Shown here: in pieces, positions 42,373 through 49,618 of the stretch
Layout: each line of letters starts with the position of its first letter
Numbering within the stretch: position 1 is the stretch's first letter
From: JAKAQB01 sp027320105
Lineage (GTDB): Bacteria; Actinomycetota; Acidimicrobiia; Acidimicrobiales; Palsa-688
Reading direction: 5' to 3'
Length of the DNA: 64,000 nucleotides
Assembly: GCA_027320105.1 (NCBI GenBank)
Contig: DAHVMA010000079.1
Span: 1 to 64,000 of the forward strand
Made by a program: the position numbers and the translations under genes
Notes under the pieces: model-generated
The model's input: only the letters and a program-made list of their open reading frames with translations
What the model was told of the DNA's origin: nothing
The model's database searches: none

Positions 42373-43108
42373 GGAACCACACGTTGTCCGCTTGGCTGCC
42401 ATGGGCTCGCAGGGCTCCGTACTTCGCCTGGACCCACGGCGCCACGTCGACCGACGTCGTGAGCAACTCGTCAGGGGTCCCCCATGCCGGCTCCTCGTCA
42501 CTCCCGTCGCTGTACTGGCCCTCCTCCCGCTCGCTCGGCAGCGGCGCCTCGATCCCCGCCCGCCGCAGCTCCTCGCCAAGATCGCGCAGCCCGCTGCGGG
42601 GCACGGCCGTGTAGTACAGCTTCGCCGGGATGGCCGTCGTATCGGCCGCGGCCACGGCGATGCGGTGAGCCATGATGTGATCGGGGTGCCCGTAGAACCC
42701 GTTTGCGTCGTAGGTCACGACGACGTCGGGCCGGTACCGCTCCATGAGCCGGACCAGCGGTGCCGCCGCCTCAGCGACGTCCATCCGCCAGAAGGCGTCC
42801 GGGTCGTCGTTGCTCGGCCACCCCATCATCCCCGAGTCGCGATAGCCGAGCAGCTCCAAGTCGCTCACGGCGAGCGCAGCGCAGGACCGGCGCAGCTCCT
42901 CGAGGCGCTGGGCGGCGACGGCGTCACGATCATGGCCCGGCTCACCCGGCTTCACCCCTCCCGGGCCGTCCCCCAGGCTGCCGTCGGTACAGGTCACGAG
43001 CACCGTCCGAACCCCCTCGGCGGCGGCTCGGGCCAGCACCCCGCCGGTGGAGGTGGCCTCGTCATCCGGATGGGCGTGCACGGCCATCAGGCACAGGGAG
43101 GGGGACAT
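42257..43108 (-). CDS. PIG-L family deacetylase (MshB/Mca-like)
   Basis: 283 aa. Zinc-binding AHPDDEA near residue 12, GYRDSGMMGW, YDANGFYGHPDHIMAHRIAV (second zinc-site His in GHPDH), and a C-terminal AKYGALRAHGSQ. The LmbE/PIG-L family includes GlcNAc-Ins deacetylase and mycothiol-conjugate amidase. The length and the NGFYGHPDHI segment fit the mycothiol group, but I cannot choose between MshB and Mca. It would act in the cytosol on an amide of a glucosaminyl-inositol compound. Confidence 0.85.
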   Translation of the reverse strand: MSPSLCLMAVHAHPDDEATSTGGVLARAAAEGVRTVLVTCTDGSLGDGPGGVKPGEPGHDRDAVAAQRLEELRRSCAALAVSDLELLGYRDSGMMGWPSNDDPDAFWRMDVAEAAAPLVRLMERYRPDVVVTYDANGFYGHPDHIMAHRIAVAAADTTAIPAKLYYTAVPRSGLRDLGEELRRAGIEAPLPSEREEGQYSDGSDEEPAWGTPDELLTTSVDVAPWVQAKYGALRAHGSQADNVWFLRLGPELYGRIFHREWFVRASDRTGAALPEDDLFAGLR

Positions 43109-43155
43109 TGGCGGACGCTACCCGCTCCCGGCCGGCGTGCGCCGGCGAGCTCGAG

Positions 43156-43644
43156 TCAGTCCCGGAAGTTCTCGAACTGCAGGGGTATCCCGAAGTCCTC
43201 CGCCCGGAGCGCCGCGATGACGCCCTGCAGGTCATCGCGCTTCTTGCCTGTGACGCGAACCTGGTCACCCTGGGTCTGGGACGACACTCCCTTGGGGGCG
43301 TGGTCCTTGATGAACCTGTTCACGGCCTTGGCGTGGTCGGCGTCCAGGCCGGCCCTCAAACCGATCGCCTGGCGGGCGGTGCCCCGAGACCCCTCCTCGA
43401 TCTTCCGGCAGTCGAGCGCCTTCAACGACACGTGCCGCTTGACGAGCTTCTCCTCCACGACCTGCAGGAGGGCGCGCAGGCGGTCCTCCGTCGACGACTG
43501 GAGCCGGATCTCGCCGTCGCCCAACTCGATGCTGGAGCCGGTGTCCTTGAAGTCGAAGCGGGTTGCCACCTCCCGCTGCGCCTGGTCCACGGCGTTGCGG
43601 ACCTCCTGCATGTCGAGCTTCGAGACAACGTCGAACGTCGGCAT
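43156..43644 (-). CDS. YajQ-family nucleotide-binding protein
   Basis: 162 aa. Starts MPTFDVVSKLDMQEVRNAVDQ, with RFDFKDTGSSIEL and KKRDDLQGVIAALR; ends DFGIPLQFENFRD, all diagnostic of YajQ. Members bind nucleic acid or nucleotides, and some bind c-di-GMP and regulate transcription. The presence of a diguanylate cyclase in the window is suggestive only. It is divergent from the acyl-CoA synthetase gene with only ~25 bp between starts. Confidence 0.93.
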   Translation of the reverse strand: MPTFDVVSKLDMQEVRNAVDQAQREVATRFDFKDTGSSIELGDGEIRLQSSTEDRLRALLQVVEEKLVKRHVSLKALDCRKIEEGSRGTARQAIGLRAGLDADHAKAVNRFIKDHAPKGVSSQTQGDQVRVTGKKRDDLQGVIAALRAEDFGIPLQFENFRD

Positions 43645-43669
43645 TGGCTCACGCTACCGCCGGGCTACC

Positions 43670-45157
43670 GTGGCAGCTGTGGTCAACGGGCCGGCAACCC
43701 TGCTTCCCGGCCTGACCTCCGGGTCGGGAAGGATCGGCGCCCGTGACCGGCCCGATGCCATCGTCGTCGACGGCCGCTCTCTTTCCGACGCCGACTTGCA
43801 GGAAGCGACGGCGGCTCTTGCCGTGGAGCTCGCCGGCGCTCCGATCGCCGCGGTGGACGCCACCTCGTCGCTCGAGACCGTCGTCGCCGTCGTCGCGGCG
43901 CTCCGTGCCGGCGTGCCGGTTGTGCCCGTGCCGCCCGACGCGGGACCGCACGAGCGGCGGCACCTGCTGTCGGACTCGGGGTCCGCCGTGTTGCTGGTGT
44001 CGCCCGAGCGCATGAGCGAGATGGACGCCCCGGATGCGCTGGCCGGCATCCCCTGCATGCCGGTCGACGTCTCGGCGCGCCACCACGGCTCGCCGCTGCC
44101 CCGCCCGCTCGGCGTGACGGAGGAAGCGCCGGCGATGATCCTCTACACGAGCGGCACCACCGGAGCGCCCAAGGGCGTGGTCACCCGACGGGACGCGATC
44201 GCCTTCGACCTGGACGCGCTGGCGGAGGCATGGGGATGGACCGGCTGCGACACGATCGTGCACGGCCTGCCCCTCTACCATGTGCACGGCCTCGTGCTGG
44301 GCGTGCTCGGCCCGATCCGCCACGGTGGCCGCCTGATCCACACAGGCCGGCCCACCCCCGAGGCGTACGCCGGCGCCGTTGTGAACGGAGGGGGCACGAT
44401 GTGCTTCGGGGTGCCGACCATCTGGGGGCGCGTCGGTCGCTCGACGGCGGCCGCAGGGCTCCGCAGGGCACGGCTGCTGGTGTCTGGGAGCGCGCCCTTG
44501 CCGGCGCCGGTGCTCGAGGCGGTGCAGGATCGCTGCGGGCACCGCCTCATCGAGCGCTACGGCATGACCGAGACCCTGATCACCCTCAGCGCCCGCGCCG
44601 GCGGCGCCCGGCGGGCCGGCACGGTCGGCGAGGCGCTGCCGGGGGTGGAGGCCCGGGTCGTCGACGACGACCGCCGGCCGGTCAGCGCCGACGGCCGGAG
44701 CATCGGCAGCCTCGAGGTGAGCGGGCCATCGATCATGGACGGCTACCTCGGCCGGCCGGAGGAGACCGCTGCGAGCTTCACGGACGACGGGTGGTTCGCC
44801 ACCGGCGATGTGGCCATCATCGACCCCGACGGCATGCACCGCATCGTGGGCCGTTCGTCGACCGACCTCATCAAGACCGGAGGCTTTCGTGTGGGCGCCG
44901 GCGAGGTCGAGGCTGCCCTCTTGGACCACCCGGCGGTGCGGGAGGTGGCCGTCGTCGGCGAGCCCGACGACGACCTCGGGCAAGTGGTCGTCGCCTACGT
45001 CGTGAGCGACGGAACGCTCGGCCACCCCGAGGCCCTCGGCGACTGGGCCCGGCAACGACTCGCCGCTCACAAGTGCCCGCGCCGAGTGGTGAACGTCGCG
45101 GCACTGCCGCGCAACGCCCTGGGGAAGGTGCAAAAGGCACGGTTGCCCCGGGCTTGA
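43670..45157 (+). CDS. AMP-dependent acyl-CoA synthetase (malonyl-CoA-synthetase-like)
   Basis: About 495 aa. ATP-binding ILYTSGTTGAPKGVVT (A3), IERYGMTET (A5), DDGWFATGDVAII (A7), GRSSTDLIKTGGFRVGAGEVE (A8), and PRNALGKVQKARL with the catalytic Lys (A10). It activates an organic acid to acyl-CoA via an adenylate. The DLIKTGGFRVGAGE segment is like that of short dicarboxylate/malonyl activating enzymes, but the substrate is not certain. GTG starts at 43670 and 43679 are both possible; the long open frame upstream runs opposite other genes. Confidence 0.88.
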   Translation: MAAVVNGPATLLPGLTSGSGRIGARDRPDAIVVDGRSLSDADLQEATAALAVELAGAPIAAVDATSSLETVVAVVAALRAGVPVVPVPPDAGPHERRHLLSDSGSAVLLVSPERMSEMDAPDALAGIPCMPVDVSARHHGSPLPRPLGVTEEAPAMILYTSGTTGAPKGVVTRRDAIAFDLDALAEAWGWTGCDTIVHGLPLYHVHGLVLGVLGPIRHGGRLIHTGRPTPEAYAGAVVNGGGTMCFGVPTIWGRVGRSTAAAGLRRARLLVSGSAPLPAPVLEAVQDRCGHRLIERYGMTETLITLSARAGGARRAGTVGEALPGVEARVVDDDRRPVSADGRSIGSLEVSGPSIMDGYLGRPEETAASFTDDGWFATGDVAIIDPDGMHRIVGRSSTDLIKTGGFRVGAGEVEAALLDHPAVREVAVVGEPDDDLGQVVVAYVVSDGTLGHPEALGDWARQRLAAHKCPRRVVNVAALPRNALGKVQKARLPRA

Positions 45158-45176
45158 GCCCGATCAGGGCCGGCCC

Positions 45177-45329
45177 TCAGCTCAGTTCAGTCAGTCCCGG
45201 AGTGCCGGCGCGCCAGCGTCTCTCGGCGGCACGGTCCCGGAGCGCCAGCGCGATCAGGGTGGCGACCACGACAGCGAGCGTGACGACGGTGACGAGCACT
45301 TCGATTGACTTCTCTGATGCTTTGTGCAC
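45177..45329 (-). CDS. Putative small single-pass membrane protein (50 aa)
   Basis: GTG-initiated frame. After nine polar residues it has one clear transmembrane helix (VLVTVVTLAVVVATLIALAL, about 11-30), then RDRAAERRWRAGTPGLTELS. The positive charge after the helix suggests that end is cytosolic. No strong ribosome-binding site. It converges with the acyl-CoA synthetase (19 bp between stops) and begins next to the CGCGCGC repeat. Such frames are uncommon by chance in GC-rich DNA, but it remains a prediction. Confidence 0.4.
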   Translation of the reverse strand: MHKASEKSIEVLVTVVTLAVVVATLIALALRDRAAERRWRAGTPGLTELS

Positions 45330-45346
45330 TGCCAGAGCCGAGGGCC

Positions 45347-45430
45347 GGAACCGCGCGCACTCACCGGAACCGCGCGCACGGGCGACGAAATGCCACCGTC
45401 TGTGCGCGCGGTCTCGCTGGTTGCGCGCAG
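45347..45430. repeat. CGCGCGC palindromic repeat, copy A
   Basis: Contains GGAACCGCGCGCAC twice (45347-45360, 45366-45379), then the inverse GTGCGCGCGGTCT (45402-45414) and TTGCGCGCAG (45421-45430), so the whole can fold on itself around a GACGAAATGCCACCGTC centre. A related element occurs at 49424-49510. The 260-bp gap between the small membrane protein and the HAD gene holds this element and GC-rich sequence, no other gene. Confidence 0.75.
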
Positions 45431-45589
45431 AACGACCATGTTCACTGCTGACTCAGGTGCCTATATACAGATTTTCCGGTTCGTGGGCTGGGGGAGGCGG
45501 CCGGCCCCCCGCCAGGCGCCCCCGCCCGCCCCAGCCACCCGGGCCCGACCCCGGCAGTCCAGGCCGGACGCCGGCTGGAGAGGATCGAA

Positions 45590-46072
45590 TCAGGCGTCGT
45601 AGTAGCCGGAGTGGATGTAGACGCAGGGGACGCCCTCGGCGTGGAACATGGCCACGTTGCGGCGGTCGTCCTCGAATGCCAACCTCGGTTCGAGTCCGGC
45701 CGCCCGCAGCTCGTCGACGGACCGGCGCTTGAACTCCCGGGCGGCGCTGTAGTTGCCGAAGTCCCGCATGACGAGCAGGTCCCACCGCAACCCGTACCGC
45801 TCGAGCCAGGCGTGCGTCTGGGGCTGCACGCGCGACGGCCGGGCCGTCAGCAGCACGATCAGCAGTGACCGGTCGAGCAGCTCGAGAAGGAGGGCGACCT
45901 CCTCGATCAGCGGGTCGTCGCCGACGGCGTCGAAGAACGCCTCCCAGTCCCGCCGCGGCGCCTCCAGGTAGTGCTGGCGGCTGGCGGCGTCGGAGAGCAC
46001 ACCGTCGACGTCGAAGACGACGGCCGGCCCGGTGCGCGCCTCGCCCTGCCGCCACCACCAGTTCTCGCTCAC
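45590..46072 (-). CDS. HAD-superfamily phosphatase (polynucleotide-kinase-phosphatase-like)
   Basis: 160 aa from a GTG start (SENWWWRQGE). Motif I is VVFDVDGVLSD (nucleophile and acid Asp), motif II is VLLTARPSR (Thr), and the acidic motif is LAFEDDRRNVAMF. The cap-less layout and YLEAPRRDWEAFFDAV resemble HAD phosphatases that act on nucleic acid or nucleotide ends (Pnkp/LNS2 type). Substrate unknown. Divergent from the MprF fusion gene with 118 bp between starts. Confidence 0.85.
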   Translation of the reverse strand: MSENWWWRQGEARTGPAVVFDVDGVLSDAASRQHYLEAPRRDWEAFFDAVGDDPLIEEVALLLELLDRSLLIVLLTARPSRVQPQTHAWLERYGLRWDLLVMRDFGNYSAAREFKRRSVDELRAAGLEPRLAFEDDRRNVAMFHAEGVPCVYIHSGYYDA

Positions 46073-46190
46073 AGCCGAGCGCTCACATGCCGAGTCCAAC
46101 GGGAGAAAGTCCTCGCCCGGTCGTCCGGACCGTCTCCACGGGTCTACCCTCGGTGGCAAGTGCCCTCCCCCGGGCCTGCTCTCGCTGTCC

Positions 46191-49100
46191 ATGGCCGAAA
46201 CCCTCCCCCATCCAGCGACACCGGCCCCGGAAGTGCACGTCCCCGTCGGGGGCGGTGCCCTCGTGGTGGCCGACCTCCACCTGGCGCGAGAGCCGGCTCC
46301 GGGGCATGTGGCGGCCCTCGGCGAGCTCGTCTCCACCCTGCAGTCGTGGTCGGGCCCGGGCGCCCTGGTGCTTGCCGGCAACACCTTCGCTGCGTGCTCC
46401 GGCCCTGGCCCGTCGATCGACGATGTGCTGGCCGACCATCGCCGGCTCACCGCGGCCGTCCGGGCGTGGGGGCAGGCAGCCGACCGGCGGGTGGTGCTGC
46501 TCCACGGCGATCGCGACACGTTCCTCGGGTGGTCGGAGCCTTGCCGGCGCTCGGTGGCCTCGGTGCTTGGGGCCGAGGTGGCGCGCGCCGTCGATCTCGT
46601 CATCGGCACCGGCAGTGGGGAGAGGCGGGTGCGGGTCGAGAGCGGTCAGGACCTTGACGACCTGGCCGCCGCCGCCGATCCCTGCAACCCGGCGTCGACC
46701 CCGCTGGTCTGGCACCTCCGCCAGGAGGTCATCCCATCGGTCCGGGAGCAGCAGCCCGGTGCCCGCCGCGGGCGGGACTGGCTCGACGGGATGGACCTGC
46801 TGGACGATCCAGCGGCGTTCCCCCGGTTCGTGGCATCCCGGCTCACCTACCGGATGCTCGGCCGGCGCGCCTGGCTGCTGGTGTTGCCGGTGGTCGCCGC
46901 TGTGGTCCTGCGCATGCCGGCGTGGCTGGTGGCCACGGCCCACGGCATCACGCACCACTCCCCCCGGCTGGCGCTGATCGCCTTCGCCACGCTCGTGGAA
47001 CTGGTGCTGCTCGCTGCCATCGGCGCCGCTGCCCTCCGCCGGACGTGGCGGGCGCTCGCCGGCGTGTCGCTCGGTTCGGCCCAGCGGGAACCCAACCGGG
47101 CGGCCCGGGACCGTGCCCGGAAGCTGATCGCCGAGGGCTACCACGGGTTCGTCACCGGGCACACCTGCCGGCCGGAGCTGACCGATCTCAACGCCGGGTT
47201 CTACGCCAACCCGGGCTGTGTCGCCGACGTCGTGACCGAACACCGGCCGCGCCTGCCGGGCCTCGGGCTCCCGCCGGCGTTCCTCCCCCATCGTCAGGTC
47301 TCGTGGCTGGAGTTGGAGGCCGGCTCCGACCTCCACGCCCGGCTGCTCGTCGCCCGCGCCCCGCTGCCGGGCGCAAGCCTCGGGGAACGGCTGGCGACCT
47401 GCCGCCCTGACGCTGTCGGCGGCCAGGACCTCCGCCCGCAACTCGTGGCCGCGTTCCCGCTGGGTGCGAGCTGGCCGGTCGAGCCGAGCGGGCAGCTGCG
47501 CCGCCGCCGCGTGCGACGGCTCTCCGCCCTCTTCGTCGCCGCCACCGGCTTCGTCTCGCTGGTCTCCGCACTGTCCGAGCCCCTCCGCGACCGCCTCGAC
47601 GCCCTTCGCGCCGTCGTCCCGATCCTCGTTCCCGAGGCGGCGGCCGCCCTGACGGCACTCGCCGCCGTAGCGCTCCTCGTCCTGGCCAGGGGGATCCGCC
47701 GCGGGCAGCGAAGGGCCTGGGTGGTGACCCAGGCGATCCTGCTGCTGACCGTGGTGACCAACCTGGTGAAGGGCGTCGACTACGAAGAGGGGCTCGTCGC
47801 TCTCGCCGTCGTGGCCTACCTCTGGGTGAACCGTGGGGACTTCCATGCCGCCGCCGACCATCCCCGCCTCCGCCGGGATGTCCTGCGCTGGCTGGCCGTC
47901 ACGGCGCTCACCGTCGCCGCCGGAACCATGGGGATCGAGCTCGGCACCGCCATCCGCACCATGGCGGTGCGGGAGGCCCTGCACCGCGGGCGGCACCTGG
48001 CGTCGTTCGCGATCAGCTGGTGGGGAGCGCTCCAGGCGACGGTCGGGCGCATGGTGGGCATCGACCAGGTGTACCTGCCGAGGGCGCTCGCCCGGTTCTT
48101 CGATCCCGCCCTCGCCGCCGCGTCTTGCGGACTGGCCGTCCTCCTGCTCACCATCATCTTCCGTCCGGTCGTGCACCGGCGGCTGCACGGGATCGTCCCC
48201 GCCGACGAGGGTCTCGCTCGGGCCCGCGCCCTCGTGGAGCGCTACGGCTCGGGGACGCTCGACTACTTCGCCCTCCGCCCGGACAAGCAGTTCTTCTTCT
48301 GGGGTGACACCGTGGTCGCCCACGCCCTGTACGGGACCGTCTGCCTCGTCTCACCCGACCCGGTAGGGCCGGCGACGGAGCGAGAGCCGGCGTGGCGGGC
48401 GTTCCGCTCCTACGCCGACGAGCACGGCTGGTCCCTCGGCGGGCTCGGCGCCGGGGAGGAGTGGCTGCCGATCTACCGCGCCACTGGCATGCACGCGCTG
48501 TACGTGGGCGACGAGGGCGTGGTCCGTACGGACCGCTTCTCCCTCGACGGCGGCCGCTTCAAGGGGCTGCGCCAGGCGGTCAACCGGATCGCCAAGTACG
48601 GCTACACCATCAGCTTCCACGACCCGGCTCACATCGACCCGTCCCTGCGCCGGAAGCTGGGGGAGGTGATGACCAAGAGCAGGCGTGGGGACGTCGAGCG
48701 GGGCTTCTCGATGACCCTTGGCCGGGTCTTCGACCCCGCCGACGAGGGCCTGCTCCTGGCCGTCGTGCACGCCCCGTCGGGGGATCCGGTGGCCTTCTGC
48801 CAGTTCGTGCCGGCACCGGGCATCGACGGGTACTCCCTCGACCTGATGCGTCGCGATGCAGGCGACCACCCAAACGGGCTCATCGACTTCGCCGTCGTCC
48901 GTACCATCGACCGCCTGCGCGAGCAGGGCAGGACCGGGCTCGGCCTGAACTTCGCCACCATGCGGGCGGTCATAGCCGGCGAGGCCGGCGACAGCCTGTC
49001 CCGGCGGCTGCAGGCGTGGTTCCTCCGGAGGATGGGCGACTCGATGCAGATCGAGTCGTTGTGGAGGTTCAACGCCAAGTTCGACCCCGACTGGCTGCCT

Positions 49101-49373
49101 CGCTACGCCCTCTACGACGCCCCCGAGAACGCTGTCGCCATCGCCGTCGCCATCGCCCGGGCCGAGTCCTTCTGGGAGATCCCGATCCTCGGACGCTTCT
49201 TCCACCCCCGCGACCCCAGGCTTTCCCCCTCGCCGACCCAGCCGACCCAGCCGACCCAGCCGGTCCATCCGGTCCAGGTCGAGCCGCCCACCGGCGCCGC
49301 CGGCGCCGGCGCCGGCGAACGACAGGCGGAACCCGCCGGCACCCCCGAGACCGTCCGCGGCCCGGCACGCTGA
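46191..49373 (+). CDS. Metallophosphoesterase-like domain fused to an MprF-type phosphatidylglycerol lysyltransferase domain
   Basis: 1060 aa. Residues 20-390 look like a calcineurin-type phosphoesterase of LpxH kind: VADLHLA (Asp28, His30), LAGNTF, LHGDRD, and VTGHTCRPEL. Three usual metal-site positions differ (Asp to Asn64, Asn to Asp107, His to Cys326). Two transmembrane helices (about 226-248, 258-283) are inserted in this domain. About five more membrane segments follow (445-660). Residues 675-1005 are a DUF2156/LPG-synthase domain: DKQFFFWGDTVVAHALYGTVCLVSPDP, FKGLRQAVNRI, and GLGLNFATMR. MprF proteins move Lys or Ala from tRNA to phosphatidylglycerol. The C-terminus has TQP repeats. 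ATG chosen by domain start; frame is open further upstream. Confidence 0.85.
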   Translation: MAETLPHPATPAPEVHVPVGGGALVVADLHLAREPAPGHVAALGELVSTLQSWSGPGALVLAGNTFAACSGPGPSIDDVLADHRRLTAAVRAWGQAADRRVVLLHGDRDTFLGWSEPCRRSVASVLGAEVARAVDLVIGTGSGERRVRVESGQDLDDLAAAADPCNPASTPLVWHLRQEVIPSVREQQPGARRGRDWLDGMDLLDDPAAFPRFVASRLTYRMLGRRAWLLVLPVVAAVVLRMPAWLVATAHGITHHSPRLALIAFATLVELVLLAAIGAAALRRTWRALAGVSLGSAQREPNRAARDRARKLIAEGYHGFVTGHTCRPELTDLNAGFYANPGCVADVVTEHRPRLPGLGLPPAFLPHRQVSWLELEAGSDLHARLLVARAPLPGASLGERLATCRPDAVGGQDLRPQLVAAFPLGASWPVEPSGQLRRRRVRRLSALFVAATGFVSLVSALSEPLRDRLDALRAVVPILVPEAAAALTALAAVALLVLARGIRRGQRRAWVVTQAILLLTVVTNLVKGVDYEEGLVALAVVAYLWVNRGDFHAAADHPRLRRDVLRWLAVTALTVAAGTMGIELGTAIRTMAVREALHRGRHLASFAISWWGALQATVGRMVGIDQVYLPRALARFFDPALAAASCGLAVLLLTIIFRPVVHRRLHGIVPADEGLARARALVERYGSGTLDYFALRPDKQFFFWGDTVVAHALYGTVCLVSPDPVGPATEREPAWRAFRSYADEHGWSLGGLGAGEEWLPIYRATGMHALYVGDEGVVRTDRFSLDGGRFKGLRQAVNRIAKYGYTISFHDPAHIDPSLRRKLGEVMTKSRRGDVERGFSMTLGRVFDPADEGLLLAVVHAPSGDPVAFCQFVPAPGIDGYSLDLMRRDAGDHPNGLIDFAVVRTIDRLREQGRTGLGLNFATMRAVIAGEAGDSLSRRLQAWFLRRMGDSMQIESLWRFNAKFDPDWLPRYALYDAPENAVAIAVAIARAESFWEIPILGRFFHPRDPRLSPSPTQPTQPTQPVHPVQVEPPTGAAGAGAGERQAEPAGTPETVRGPAR
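49233..49277 (+). repeat. 9-bp tandem repeat in the MprF-fusion C-terminus
   Basis: Five 9-bp units: CCGACCCAG three times (49233-49259), then the variants CCGGTCCAT and CCGGTCCAG. They encode PTQ-type tripeptides in the disordered tail. A GCCGGC run follows shortly after. Confidence 0.85.
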
Positions 49374-49423
49374 CCCCATCATTCAACCCCCGAGACCCCG
49401 CGCCGGCGGCTCCGACCGAATCC

Positions 49424-49510
49424 CGAACCGCGCGCAATGAGGCGACCTGCGCGCCTGGACGACGCCATACCGTCGTGGGTGCGCGCAGTCTGCGCATGTG
49501 CGCGCGGTTT
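49424..49510. repeat. CGCGCGC palindromic repeat, copy B
   Basis: Begins CGAACCGCGCGCAA and ends TGTGCGCGCGGTTT, which are inverse to each other, with CTGCGCGCC and GTGCGCGCAG between and a GACGACGCCATACCGTCGT centre that can itself form a stem. It resembles copy A at 45347-45430 in both arms and centre. It lies in the 245-bp gap between the MprF fusion and acetoacetyl-CoA synthetase; I see nothing else there apart from GC-rich DNA and the ribosome-binding site of the next gene. Confidence 0.75.
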
Positions 49511-49618
49511 GGGCGCTGTCCGGCGACCGCCCACGAACGCCACCCCGAGCGCAGGTGCAGGGCTGAACCCTCGTGGGATCGACCGGTAGGGTGACGCCGA
49601 CAGCCACGAGGGAGGGAC

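Noticed and set aside
42335..43669. Extension of the acyl-CoA synthetase frame upstream to 42335
   Set aside because: Antisense to the PIG-L and YajQ genes; the enzyme's conserved N-terminus begins after 43670.
45347..45430. Origin of replication or attachment site
   Set aside because: Palindromic and repeated, but no DnaA-box cluster, integrase or tRNA-end duplication nearby.
46083..48323. 746-codon open frame on the minus strand
   Set aside because: Antisense to the MprF fusion gene; very Gly/Asp/Glu/Arg-biased with no domains.
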